A stretch of DNA of 64,000 nucleotides. Source: a virus. The stretch lies in the IMG/VR virus record IMGVR_UViG_3300044807_000022, positions 21,064 through 85,063 of that record; one strand, given 5' to 3'. The notes under the pieces are model-generated. The model saw only the letters and a program-made list of their open reading frames with translations, did no database searches and had not been told where the DNA came from. Shown here piece after piece: positions 8,626 to 18,371 of this stretch; position 1 is the first letter of the stretch; each line of letters starts with the position of its first letter. A program made the position numbers and the translations under genes.

Positions 8626-8942
8626 CGGGTGAAGCGTGGATCAACACCGTCCGCTTCGCTCGTGACTTTGGCACGGTACGCGAACTCCTGCCCGATGGCA
8701 TCGACCGGCTCGTTGACGCGCCGTGGAAGCTGCACGACGCCATCTACAGGGCCATCGCGATCCTCGGCTTCGAGGAGCTTCCCAAGGACGAGCAGCCGCC
8801 CGAGGCGATCTGGCTGGACAACCGCGCGCTGCGCGAGTGGTTCAAGGCCGTCGAGGAGAAGCGCAAGACCGACGCGGACCCGGACCGCCAGATCGAGGAC
8901 CCCGTGAAGAACGACGCAGCGAGTGCCCTGATTAGAGGCTAG
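8613..8942 (+). CDS. Tail assembly chaperone -1 frameshift extension
   Basis: The zero-frame codons GCG GGA AAA GCG TAG contain the heptamer GGGAAAA (8613-8619), a canonical X XXY YYZ slippery site. After a -1 slip the frame reads SVAGEAWINTVRFARDF and stays open to 8942, overlapping the tape measure start by one base. The extension has protein-like sequence with no good start codon of its own, as in the G-T chaperone pair of lambda. Expected product: residues 1-298 of the short form plus about 107 residues. Confidence 0.8.
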   Translation, partial: GKSVAGEAWINTVRFARDFGTVRELLPDGIDRLVDAPWKLHDAIYRAIAILGFEELPKDEQPPEAIWLDNRALREWFKAVEEKRKTDADPDRQIEDPVKNDAASALIRG

Positions 8943-11900
8943 TGGCCGACTTCAACAACCCCAGCGGAGCAGGAGCGAACCTCGGTGAAATCGAGGCGCG
9001 TCTTGCTGCGATCAAGCAGTCGGTCGCGCAACTGGAGTCACGACTTCAGCGGGACGTAGCGGCCGAGTCGAAGGGGGCCAGGCCGGGACGGCGGGCGACC
9101 GAGCGCGCGGTGCGCGACGAGCTTGGTCCCGAGACCACGCGGACGCGGGTGGAGGGCACCAGGGCGACCGAGGCCGACACGGGCGCGACCGAGCGCAACA
9201 CGCGCGCCCACCAGAACCGCACCAGGACGCTTGAGGAGGAGCTACGCGCCCAGCGCAGGGCCACCCGACTCCAGCAGCCGGTTCCGCCGTCCGTGGCCGC
9301 CCAGCAGTCGCGCATCCTGCCACAGGCGGCCAACGCCGAGCAGGACGCGGCGGCGCTGCGGCGGCAGGTGGAGGCCAAGCGTCTCCTGGCGAGTCTCGAC
9401 GGCCGCATGCTCACCGAGCAGCAGGCGGTCAACTCCGCGCTCTCCCAGGACATACAGAAGCGCGAACTGGCGTCACAGGGTCTCCGCAAGCACGGAGCCC
9501 TGACCACCGAGTTCATCAGCGCCGCCGCGCGCGGCAACGTGACCCTGCGCGAAATGGGCTTCCAGGTCGGGGCCACGGTCGGCAAGTTCGCCGGGTGGAC
9601 CGCCGCCGCCGGGGCCACGTACGGCGCGCTCGCGGCGGTCACCGCTCTCGGCAAGGGTGCGCTCGACGCCTCCAGCCAGGTCCAGATTCTCTCGAACTAC
9701 ATCACCGAGGGCTTCGACTCGGATCGGGCCAGCGAGCAGCTACGGCAACTCGCTCAGCAGTTCAACCTCCCCGTGGACCAGGTGGGTGAAGCCTTCCAGG
9801 GGATGGGCAAGATATTCCACGACCAGGAGTCCGCTTTCCAGGCCACACAGGCGGCGCTCTACGGCGTGAAGGTGGGCGAGCTTTCGGCCGCCGACTCCAC
9901 CAAGTACCTGACCGCCATCGTGAACGGGTTCCACCTGCCCGCCGAGCGGCTGGCGACGATTCTCGATCAGGTCAACCAGGCCCAGAACAACTACGGCGTA
10001 GCGATCAAGGACACCGTAGCGGGCACCGGCCAGGCCGCAGGCGCGTGGCGCGCGGCGGGCGGCGACCTGAACCAGTTGCTCGCGCTGATCGTGACCGGCG
10101 AGAAGGTCACCGGCCGCTCGGGCGTGAACATCGGCACGGCGCTCCAGCGGTCGGCCGAAATCATCCAGCGCTCGCCCAAGTCGCAGGAGGCGCTGCGCGG
10201 CTACGGGATCGACCCGACGCAGAACATCACGTCGATCTACCAGGAGGCCATCCGCAAGGTTCAGTCGGGCCAGATCAAGGGACCCGACGTGAACAAGCTC
10301 GCGTCGGCGCTCGCGACCCCGCAACTGTCGTCGCGCATTTCACCGATCCTCCAGAACGCCGAGCTTTACAACAACATCTTGCGCGACACGTCGCCCGAGG
10401 CGTCGAAGGGCTCCGCGCAGCGCGAGTTGGAGAACCGGCTGAAGGCCGTCTCCGAGCGCGCCAAGGAGGTCGGCATCAACCTCCAGGCCATCGGGGTCGA
10501 GCTTGGCCGCGCGGGTGCGTTCGACGCGTTCGGTGGCCTGCTCATCACACTGAACCTGACCCTCAAGGCCCTGACCGAGGTCCTGTCGCTGGTCAACGAA
10601 CTGCCCAAGGGCGTGCGCGAGGCCGTCGTCGTGGCTGCCGAGCTTTACGGCATCCTGCGGCTGATCCGGCGCTTCCGCCCGCCGAGCCTGAACGCCGAGA
10701 CGGGCGAGGTCACGCAGACGGGGTTCCTGAAGCAGCGCCCCGAGACTTTCCAGCGCAAGACGCTCCAGGAGGCCGCGCGCAACCAGGTCAAGTTCTACCA
10801 GGACGAGCAGGAGCGGCTGGCCCGCAACCTGCCGACGCAGCGGCTCACTGCCTCCACCGCCGTCGAGACGCGCAACGCCGTCGCCGCGCGCGAGGCCGCC
10901 GCCGTGCAGGCTGGCAGCGCCGACGCCGGACGACGCCTGATCGCGGCCGAGACGGCGGCCACGAACTCGCTGGCTCGGGTGGCCGAGACCGAGGCGCAGC
11001 TTGCCGCCGTCGAGGCGCGCCTGATCGCCGCCCGCGAAGCTGAAACTGCCGTTAGCAATTCCAACCTGCGTCAGGCGAAGCGCCAGGGCAAGGATGCGAC
11101 CACGGTCGCTCGCGAGGCTGGCATCTACCACCAGCCCGGCACGACGGACCGGCCGACGCCGGATCGCCCCGTGCCGGTGGCCGGTGGCCCCGGCGCGGCC
11201 AAGCGGGTCTCGGAGGAGGCCACGAAGATCGCCCGGCAGGAGCAGGAGATAGCCGCCGCGCAGAGCAGGTTCGGTGGGGTCACCGAGCGCGTCTCGAACG
11301 GCTTCAACCGAGCGCGCGGCGGGATCGACCGACTGGCGTCAGGACTTCGCGGCTTCGCGGGCTCGATGGGTGGCTTGTTCACCGCCGGGCTCATCACGCT
11401 TTTCGCCGCCGACGCGCTCAAGAACTACTTCGAGAACCAGGGCAAGAAGGCCGACCGTCTCGGCAGCGGCCCGCAGAGCCAGGCCGAGGCCGACCGCTGG
11501 CGGGAGGGCGACTTCGGCCACTCGTTCGGTGACCTCTACGACCCGACGACCGACCGGCTGAACCGCGACACCGAGCAGCGCTACTACGACCTCCAGCAGC
11601 AGGTCATCAACGGCCGGAAGCCCTACTCGGCGTTCGTGCGCCACCGGCCCACGCGCTACCAGCAGGCGACGAGCCTGTTCCGGGATGCGCCGCCGCTCGG
11701 GAGCACGCAGCAGGGCTTCGGCCCGGACGATCCGTTCAACGCGCCCGGTCCCAACACCGGGTTCAACAACAAGCTCGGCCTGTTCGGTGCGCCGCCGCCC
11801 AAGCCGTCGTACACCGGCCCGGTGCCGTTCAGGTTCGTGGGCGACATTGTGGCCGACGCCAAGGCCGTCGTGGACCTCTACAAGCAGGGCAAGGCGTCCA

Positions 11901-13555
11901 GGCAGGAGGCTCAGGATGCGGTCCACAAGGCCCTCCAGGAGACGCAGACCGCGCGCGGGTCCGAGAAGGACGTAGCGGCGGGCAAGCGCCTCCTCCAGCA
12001 GACCCGCGCGGTGCTCGGCCCCGACGCGAAGCACCACATCAGCCTCCTCCAGGAACTCAAGGCGCTCTCGCCCAAGGACCTGATCGCGTACGTCCAGGGC
12101 AACACGGCGGCCATCGAAGGGCTCGGCACCGACAAGGGGAACCTGGGGGCCGCTGCGGTCGCTCTGCGGGCCGCTATCGCCAAGGGCGGGGCTCACCCGA
12201 CCGGAGACCAGGCGAAGGCGATCAAGGCCGCACGCGACGGCGTGAAGGCCACGCTCGCGCAGATCGACCAGGAGTACCAGGAGGCAGTGTCGCTCGCGGA
12301 CGGCAGCGCCGGGGCCGAGGCGCGCGCGTTCAACGAGGCCAAGGCCAAGATCGGCAAGACGCACGGCGGCAAGGACGCGGCGCGCCAGATGCAGACGCTC
12401 GTCAGCGAGGCCATCGCGCAGGCGTCGAAGGACCTCCAGGACGACCTGGTGCTCGCGCGCGGTGACCCGTCCAGGATCGCGGCGGCCTACCGGCGGGCGA
12501 TGCAGAAGGTCAAGGGCACCGGCAACTCGCGCCAGTCGCAGGTGGCTCAGCAGCAGCTTCTCGAACAGCAGTTCCAGCAGGACGTGACGAACATCGACTC
12601 GTCCACGAACCTCGCGGCTGCCCGCGACCCCGCCAACGCCATCGGTATCCGCCTGCGTGGCATCGGCCAGAAAATCGCAGCGGCAATCAGGACTTTCGGT
12701 CGCAACTCGAACCAGGTCCAAGACCTCATCGCCCAGCAGTACGACCTCCAGAAGCAGGCGGTCGATGAACAGGTCGCGCTCATCAACGCGAACACGTCGG
12801 TCGCGCAGGCGACGGCGAAGACCCCGGCGGGCGAGGCGCGCGCGGCGGTCAGCGGTGCGCTGGCGGCCTACAACGCCATGAAGGCGTCCGGCAAGTACAA
12901 GCCGTCCGAGCTTCGCGCCGCGTACGGCCAGTACCTCGCGGCCGTGAAGGGCCTCCACCAGCAGCTTCGCGCCGACGCTCAGGCGTACGCCGACTCCGTG
13001 ACCGCGCTCGCGCTCTCGCGCACCGACGACCCGGTGAAGCAGGCCACGATCCAGCTTCAGGCCGCCCTCCGCAACCTCCGCAGGGCACAGACGCCGACCG
13101 AGCGCAACCAGGCCCTCGCGGCGGTGAACACTGCGCGCCGGAACCGTCGCCAGACGATCCAGCAGGGCAAGTACGACGACATTGAGTATTACGCGAGCAT
13201 CGGCAAGCTCACCGCCGACGCCGAGATTCAGTCGCTCGAAGCGCTGGAGAAGTCCATCAAGGGCAACAAGAACCTGCGCCGCCAGATCAAGCAGCGCATC
13301 TACCAGTTGAAGCAGCAGTTGAACTCGGACGCCAACGGCCTCGACCTGAACCTCGACAACATCAAGCTCCCCACCACCTACGAGATTCGCCGCGCCGTGC
13401 TCGGCGGCGGCCCCCGGCGCTCGAACATCACCGTCCACAACCGTCCCACGGTGAACGTGGAAGTGAACGACCCCGGCGCTGCCGATGCGGTCTACACGGC
13501 CATCGAGGACACCCTTGGAACGTCGCTCACCGCCGCCAGGAGGGCAGGCCGCTAA
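8942..13555 (+). CDS. Tail tape measure protein
   Basis: A 1537-residue protein, the longest gene here, which sets tail length and aids DNA entry. Residues 1-150 are a coiled coil. Residues about 180-560 carry the conserved tape-measure region with a hydrophobic stretch near 216-242. A second hydrophobic helix lies near 800-830 (GGLFTAGLITLFAADAL). The remainder is helical with many Gln and Ala. GTG start overlaps the frameshifted chaperone stop. One dispersed palindrome lies at 11036-11061. By the usual rule of about 1.5 angstrom per residue the tail would be roughly 230 nm. Confidence 0.92.
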   Translation: MADFNNPSGAGANLGEIEARLAAIKQSVAQLESRLQRDVAAESKGARPGRRATERAVRDELGPETTRTRVEGTRATEADTGATERNTRAHQNRTRTLEEELRAQRRATRLQQPVPPSVAAQQSRILPQAANAEQDAAALRRQVEAKRLLASLDGRMLTEQQAVNSALSQDIQKRELASQGLRKHGALTTEFISAAARGNVTLREMGFQVGATVGKFAGWTAAAGATYGALAAVTALGKGALDASSQVQILSNYITEGFDSDRASEQLRQLAQQFNLPVDQVGEAFQGMGKIFHDQESAFQATQAALYGVKVGELSAADSTKYLTAIVNGFHLPAERLATILDQVNQAQNNYGVAIKDTVAGTGQAAGAWRAAGGDLNQLLALIVTGEKVTGRSGVNIGTALQRSAEIIQRSPKSQEALRGYGIDPTQNITSIYQEAIRKVQSGQIKGPDVNKLASALATPQLSSRISPILQNAELYNNILRDTSPEASKGSAQRELENRLKAVSERAKEVGINLQAIGVELGRAGAFDAFGGLLITLNLTLKALTEVLSLVNELPKGVREAVVVAAELYGILRLIRRFRPPSLNAETGEVTQTGFLKQRPETFQRKTLQEAARNQVKFYQDEQERLARNLPTQRLTASTAVETRNAVAAREAAAVQAGSADAGRRLIAAETAATNSLARVAETEAQLAAVEARLIAAREAETAVSNSNLRQAKRQGKDATTVAREAGIYHQPGTTDRPTPDRPVPVAGGPGAAKRVSEEATKIARQEQEIAAAQSRFGGVTERVSNGFNRARGGIDRLASGLRGFAGSMGGLFTAGLITLFAADALKNYFENQGKKADRLGSGPQSQAEADRWREGDFGHSFGDLYDPTTDRLNRDTEQRYYDLQQQVINGRKPYSAFVRHRPTRYQQATSLFRDAPPLGSTQQGFGPDDPFNAPGPNTGFNNKLGLFGAPPPKPSYTGPVPFRFVGDIVADAKAVVDLYKQGKASRQEAQDAVHKALQETQTARGSEKDVAAGKRLLQQTRAVLGPDAKHHISLLQELKALSPKDLIAYVQGNTAAIEGLGTDKGNLGAAAVALRAAIAKGGAHPTGDQAKAIKAARDGVKATLAQIDQEYQEAVSLADGSAGAEARAFNEAKAKIGKTHGGKDAARQMQTLVSEAIAQASKDLQDDLVLARGDPSRIAAAYRRAMQKVKGTGNSRQSQVAQQQLLEQQFQQDVTNIDSSTNLAAARDPANAIGIRLRGIGQKIAAAIRTFGRNSNQVQDLIAQQYDLQKQAVDEQVALINANTSVAQATAKTPAGEARAAVSGALAAYNAMKASGKYKPSELRAAYGQYLAAVKGLHQQLRADAQAYADSVTALALSRTDDPVKQATIQLQAALRNLRRAQTPTERNQALAAVNTARRNRRQTIQQGKYDDIEYYASIGKLTADAEIQSLEALEKSIKGNKNLRRQIKQRIYQLKQQLNSDANGLDLNLDNIKLPTTYEIRRAVLGGGPRRSNITVHNRPTVNVEVNDPGAADAVYTAIEDTLGTSLTAARRAGR
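11036..11061. repeat. Dispersed palindrome copy (intragenic)
   Basis: GAA-N6-ACTGCCGT-N6-TTC, inside the tape measure gene, where it encodes part of AETAVSNSNL. Confidence 0.75.
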
Positions 13556-13992
13556 TGCCGCGCACCGCCAACCGCTTCCTGAACCCGTGGACAGGTGCCA
13601 CGTACGACTGGCCGATCAACCACTCCGAGGAGGAGTCGTTCGGCAAGGCGCGGAACATCGAGCACACCGCGCCGACGAGCGCCAACGGGCTCATCCGTCA
13701 GCAGGGCGACGATAGTCCGATGACAATTAAGATTTCAGGGACGGTCTTCCACAAGGCGCAGCACCAGGCGTTCATCGACTGGTTCGAGCGGAGCCGGACG
13801 CAGACCATCTACTGGCGGAACTTCGACGGCGAGGAGTTCGAGGTCATCTTCACCAGCTACCAGCCGCAGAAGCACCGCACGCTGCGCAACCCGCGCGACT
13901 TCGCGAACGCGCCCTACCACTACTGGACGTACACGATGGAGTTCGACGTGGTGCGCTTCATATCGGGCGTCTGGGAAGACACCCTCCCCTAG
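13555..13992 (+). CDS. Minor tail protein (distal tail type)
   Basis: A 145-residue beta-rich protein that starts on the last base of the tape measure stop (TAATG). A small protein directly after the tape measure is usually the distal tail or adaptor protein that starts the tail tip. The segment HHxxxF-like WFERSRTQTIYWRNFDG is aromatic-rich. No defined motif; the call is from position. Contains a palindrome-like site at 13711-13736. Confidence 0.6.
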   Translation: MPRTANRFLNPWTGATYDWPINHSEEESFGKARNIEHTAPTSANGLIRQQGDDSPMTIKISGTVFHKAQHQAFIDWFERSRTQTIYWRNFDGEEFEVIFTSYQPQKHRTLRNPRDFANAPYHYWTYTMEFDVVRFISGVWEDTLP

Positions 13993-13996
13993 CCCC

Positions 13997-16135
13997 ATGG
14001 CTCTCGTTGACGACGCATTCGAGGTCCGCTGGCAGTGGGGCGACTGGTTCGAGACCCCCCCGGCATACGTCGGCCGGGTCAAGCCGACGCTGCGCGTGGC
14101 GATGCGGCGCGGCAAGCTCGTCCGTGCCTTCGATGAGTGGGACCCGCGCGACGACTTCGCCACGATCCCCGGCCAGTCGGTGCAGCACCCGTGGCAGGCG
14201 ACGTGGACCCCCAGCGAGGACTACGTGGACATTCCGGGCGTGCTCGACATGGACCTCGCGCAGGACTTCGCGAACAACGGCCAGACGCGCGCGACGATCC
14301 AGGTGGAGAACACCGTCATGGTCGAGCGGGTCGGCGCGCTCGGGCACATCTTCAGGACCATCGAGAAGGGCTACTTGAGCCCCTGGCGGGGATACAAGAA
14401 CGACAGTCTGAGTTTCCCCCCGCCCTCCGAGCCCAAGAACGAGTGGTTCCAGCGGCTCAACCGCAACGTGCAGATCACCGCCTGGGCCGGGTACGGCGAG
14501 GACTTCATGCTGCCGGTCTGGACCGGACTGGTGGACGACCTCGATATGTCATCGAAGCCCGCGAAGATCACCATTACTGCGCGGGACTTTGGACAGATAC
14601 TCACCGACCAGGTGGTGTTCGGGCGCATACGCGGACCGAACACGGTCAGGGAGCCCGTCGTCTTCGCGGACCGCGACAAGAGCACCATCATCGTCAAGGC
14701 GGCGGGTAAGCCCAAGGCGTCCTCGCACATGAAGGGCCACCCGCCCGCGTTCGGGATCGACAAGAGCAACAAGACGCGCTGGATCAGCAGCGGCCACGAC
14801 TCGGCGGACCACACCGAGTGGTTCCAGTTCGCCGTGCCCAAGGGCAAGTACGAGCGCCTGTATCTCTACCCGGCGTTCAACAACATGGAGTTGTTCATAT
14901 CGGTCCACGTGAAGAACAAGGGCCTGAAGGGCAAGCCTGCGCACGCGTTCGATCAGCCGGTCCCGAACGGCTGGCTGGACCTACCCGGTCACGGCTACGT
15001 GACGAACGACGAGGGTCAGACGATCCCGTTCATTCGACACATCAAGTCCACGCAGGCGAAGGGCACCTACTACAACATCGTGGACCTGAACGTGGGCGAC
15101 GGCACCGAGATTCGCCTGACGTTCAAGAAGCTGCGGCGGTGGAGTCACGACGGCCGCTACCACGCCGGGGTGTTCACCACGAACGCGCGTCACCGCAAGC
15201 TCAAGCCGAACGTGAAGAAGTCGAAGCTCATCCTGGTCGATGACGTGACCGACGTTGCGAAGGTCCTGTTCCGGTGGGCGGGCTTCAAGGAATGGGAGGT
15301 CGAGAAGTCGGGCGTGCGGCTCAAGGAGAACTTCGTCGTGCCGCGCTCGGACTCGCTGATGGACCCGGTGAAGAAGGTGTGCGAGCAGACCGGCTTCGTC
15401 TTCTTCATGGGTGATCCCACCACTTGGGAAGACTCGATTGGCGTTCCGATTTTGCGCCACAACTCCGTGTTCGGTGATCCGTCCGCCACGCGCGTCGTGC
15501 GCGACACCGATCTGCTCACCGGCATGAACGTGAAGATCAGCGACGACCCGCTCAAGTGGCCCATCTTCGTGCGTGGCAGGCTCAGCAAGGGCAAGAAGGA
15601 CAAGGAGGCCACCGGGCAGATCGGGCTGACCAACTTCTTTGGCGAGCCCAAGCGCGTCGGCGCGAAAATCTACCCGCCGTGGAAGGGCCGCATGGCCGAG
15701 GTAATGAAGCACGCCTTCCACTACGACACAAAGCTGAAGTCCGAGCTTGAGTGCCTGATGGCCTGCTACCTGATCGCACTCCAGATGGCGTTGCAGTCCG
15801 CGACGGCGGTGATCGAGATACCGGCGAACCCCGGAATCGAGTTGGACCATCAGATCGTGGTCAAGGACACCGCCACCGGGCTCACCCAGCGCCTCTACAT
15901 CGCGCAACGCAACATGACGCTGACGCGCGGCGAGAACACCAAGTTCACGATGACGCTCGGCGGCTCGCTGATCGACACCCCGGACATTCAGGGCGTGCTT
16001 GACGCGATGCGCAAGGTCGATTGGGGCGATCAGGAGGACGGCATCATTCCGGTCATGGCGAGCGGCCCTGGTGCCAACCTCAGCCAGGGCGACGAACTGG
16101 TCACGGCGAGTGGCCCCGGAGCCAACCTCACGTAA
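13997..16135 (+). CDS. Minor tail protein / baseplate hub
   Basis: A 712-residue protein in the position of the tail-associated hub. The N-terminal region (VRWQWGDWFETPPAYVG; ITITARDFGQILTD) resembles hub domains of siphophage tips, and the C-terminal quarter looks like a second beta domain. The last residues carry two tandem copies of ASGPGANL, a flexible repeat. It overlaps the next start by one base. A palindrome-like site lies at 14391-14416. Confidence 0.7.
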   Translation: MALVDDAFEVRWQWGDWFETPPAYVGRVKPTLRVAMRRGKLVRAFDEWDPRDDFATIPGQSVQHPWQATWTPSEDYVDIPGVLDMDLAQDFANNGQTRATIQVENTVMVERVGALGHIFRTIEKGYLSPWRGYKNDSLSFPPPSEPKNEWFQRLNRNVQITAWAGYGEDFMLPVWTGLVDDLDMSSKPAKITITARDFGQILTDQVVFGRIRGPNTVREPVVFADRDKSTIIVKAAGKPKASSHMKGHPPAFGIDKSNKTRWISSGHDSADHTEWFQFAVPKGKYERLYLYPAFNNMELFISVHVKNKGLKGKPAHAFDQPVPNGWLDLPGHGYVTNDEGQTIPFIRHIKSTQAKGTYYNIVDLNVGDGTEIRLTFKKLRRWSHDGRYHAGVFTTNARHRKLKPNVKKSKLILVDDVTDVAKVLFRWAGFKEWEVEKSGVRLKENFVVPRSDSLMDPVKKVCEQTGFVFFMGDPTTWEDSIGVPILRHNSVFGDPSATRVVRDTDLLTGMNVKISDDPLKWPIFVRGRLSKGKKDKEATGQIGLTNFFGEPKRVGAKIYPPWKGRMAEVMKHAFHYDTKLKSELECLMACYLIALQMALQSATAVIEIPANPGIELDHQIVVKDTATGLTQRLYIAQRNMTLTRGENTKFTMTLGGSLIDTPDIQGVLDAMRKVDWGDQEDGIIPVMASGPGANLSQGDELVTASGPGANLT

Positions 16136-16617
16136 TGCCGCCACGCGACGTACAGCGCGGCGCGGGCCGCATCAAGACGCACTCGCTCCAGCGTTCGCTG
16201 GCGGCGCTGTCGATCAACGTCGTGCGCGAGGAGAAGGCCCGCGAGGACGAGCTTGAGCCGCAGCGGCTCGCGGAGGGCGAGCAACAGTTCCAGATCGACG
16301 TGAGCGGCAAGGCCACGGGCGTACCTGACTGGCAGGACGCCTACCTCGACTTCACCGAGGCGCTGTTCTGCCTGGAGGGCGAGCGCGACAACCCGGCCGT
16401 CGAGCCGCAGTTCTGGTGGGGGGTCAAGCTCGATTCTGCGATTCCCGTCATGTTTTCCGTCCTGGTGATGGAGTGGAATACGGACCAGAACGAGGCGTTC
16501 ACCGGAGCCAAGTGCAAGGTGGGCGTGTGGTCGCTTAGCGGTGATGTGGAGTTTCGAGGTCGTGTCCACGTGACGTTTCAGGGCTACGGCACACCTGTCA
16601 TGGACGAATCGGAGTAG
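16135..16617 (+). CDS. Minor tail protein, unknown
   Basis: A 160-residue protein starting within the stop of the hub gene (TAATG). Its C-terminal 90 residues are beta-rich with several Trp. It sits between the hub and a large fibre-like protein, so a tail tip component is likely. No family recognised. Confidence 0.55.
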   Translation: MPPRDVQRGAGRIKTHSLQRSLAALSINVVREEKAREDELEPQRLAEGEQQFQIDVSGKATGVPDWQDAYLDFTEALFCLEGERDNPAVEPQFWWGVKLDSAIPVMFSVLVMEWNTDQNEAFTGAKCKVGVWSLSGDVEFRGRVHVTFQGYGTPVMDESE

Positions 16618-16620
16618 CGA

Positions 16621-18351
16621 ATGCACAAGGGCACCTTCTCGGGAATCTCGATCCTCGATCTGGGCGAGGGGATCACCGACGCCGGGGCGGCGTTCGGCGG
16701 ACAGGACCGTTCGATCATGGACCGGCTCCTGGAGGTCGGCGCGGTCACGCACCGCCACGACGCGCACGCTCCGCTGCCTGACCCCATCGCCGCGCCGAGC
16801 GCCGTTGTCGCGACCAGCGGCGGCGCGATCCCCGGCGACCGGACGATCTACGTCGGGTTCACCCTGCTCGACTCGTCGGGCGGCGAGACGCTGCTGTCCG
16901 AGGTCGAAATCGAGACGACGGCCGCGCAGTACGACGCGCCCACGACTGCGCCCGAGGCGAGCGCCGACTACAGCGCGGGCTCGCTGCTGACCGGCACCTA
17001 CCACTACGCGATCACCTTCACGGATGGCGTCGGCGGCGAGACCTCCATCGGCCCGCCCGTCGTCGTGACCCGCGACCCCGGCTACGCGTCGGGGCAGGTC
17101 CACCTGTGGGGCATGGCAGACGCGATGGCCGAGGTAGACGCGGCGGGCTGGCGGCTCTACCGCTCGACCGGGGGCGGCGAGTACGACTTCCTGGCCGAGG
17201 GGGCGACCGACACCTTCACCGACACCGGGGCGATCCCGCTCAACTGCGCCGTCCACCCACCGACCACATTCCAGAACACGACGGCGGGCGCGAATCTCCT
17301 GACTGTCGTCGTACCTTCAGGATCGGCTGGCGTGTCGTCGGCGGCGAGCCAGTTCCGCCTCTACCTGTCGGAGGACGGCCTGTTCGAGGACCCGTCCCTG
17401 TACGGCACCTACCCGCCGTCGAGCGCAGGCGTGGACATAGTGATCCCGTCGCTGCTGCTGCTGCGCGGAGCCCCGCCGCTCGTCTCGCAAGCGCTGCGCG
17501 GCGCGAACCAGATCGACCCCGACACGGAGTTGATCGACTGGCACTGGAAGCGCCCCGTGGCGACCGTAGGCGACCTGCCCGACGCGTCCGAGGGCGCGGA
17601 GGACGGCGACGTGCGCGTGGTGCTCTCAGACGGCCTCCCTCGCCGCTACCTGTCGGGCTCCTGGGACACCTGGAACATGGGCGCGGGCACGATCACCGCG
17701 CAGGGCAGCGCGGGCGTCGGCGCGATCAGACTGGTCGGCTCGGGCGAGGTCGGCGTCTCGGCCGTCACCACGTCGGCGGGCGAGACCACCTGGACGATCT
17801 ACGCGCCGAGCGCGGCGGCTGGCGGCGGCGGCGCTGGGTCCATCAACGTCCACTACGCGAAGGTCTCGAACGAGGTCACCGACCTGGAGTTCGCCCCGGA
17901 CGGCCTCACCGTCACCGTCAACGTCACGGACGGCTTCGCGACGGTCATCCACAAGCCCGCCGGACGCACGGAGACGGGGCAGGAGTGGTTCACGTCGTCG
18001 GGCGACGTGGTGGACGATGCCGTCATCAGCCTCGCGCCGGGCTACCGACTGATCCACTGCTCGGTAAACCAGGCGGCGCGCGTGCGCGTCTACTCGGATG
18101 CCGCCGCGCAGGCGGCCGACTCGGCGCGCGGGATCGGCGTGGCCCCGACCGGCGACCACGGCGTGATCTACGAGCACGTCTTCCCGACCGGCTCGCTGGA
18201 CCATCGCATCGCCCCGAACATCATGGGCTCGGTGTTCGACAACCCCGGCGGCGGGATCGCGGAAGTGCCCATCACGATCACGGCCATGGACAGCGAGGCG
18301 TCCACCATCGTCACGTTCTGGTGGCAGCAGACGGAAGCCTATAACCCCTAA
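16621..18351 (+). CDS. Tail fibre / receptor-binding-type protein
   Basis: A 576-residue protein with beta-rich, Gly/Ser/Thr-rich repeats typical of tail fibres. Residues 50-190 look like fibronectin-type beta sandwiches (TYHYAITFTDGVGGETSIG; WRLYRSTGGGEYDF), which occur in phage structural proteins. A Gly-rich linker is near residue 400, followed by a distinct beta C-terminal domain. The gene end is followed by a palindrome copy at 18342-18367. Receptor binding is inferred from order and composition. Confidence 0.65.
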   Translation: MHKGTFSGISILDLGEGITDAGAAFGGQDRSIMDRLLEVGAVTHRHDAHAPLPDPIAAPSAVVATSGGAIPGDRTIYVGFTLLDSSGGETLLSEVEIETTAAQYDAPTTAPEASADYSAGSLLTGTYHYAITFTDGVGGETSIGPPVVVTRDPGYASGQVHLWGMADAMAEVDAAGWRLYRSTGGGEYDFLAEGATDTFTDTGAIPLNCAVHPPTTFQNTTAGANLLTVVVPSGSAGVSSAASQFRLYLSEDGLFEDPSLYGTYPPSSAGVDIVIPSLLLLRGAPPLVSQALRGANQIDPDTELIDWHWKRPVATVGDLPDASEGAEDGDVRVVLSDGLPRRYLSGSWDTWNMGAGTITAQGSAGVGAIRLVGSGEVGVSAVTTSAGETTWTIYAPSAAAGGGGAGSINVHYAKVSNEVTDLEFAPDGLTVTVNVTDGFATVIHKPAGRTETGQEWFTSSGDVVDDAVISLAPGYRLIHCSVNQAARVRVYSDAAAQAADSARGIGVAPTGDHGVIYEHVFPTGSLDHRIAPNIMGSVFDNPGGGIAEVPITITAMDSEASTIVTFWWQQTEAYNP

Positions 18352-18371
18352 CGGGAGTTAGGACTTCTCAG

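Noticed and set aside
11339-13438. A 699-residue open frame on the minus strand
   Set aside because: It is the mirror of the tape measure gene; its Arg/Leu/Val-rich product and lack of a ribosome binding site mark it as a high-GC shadow.
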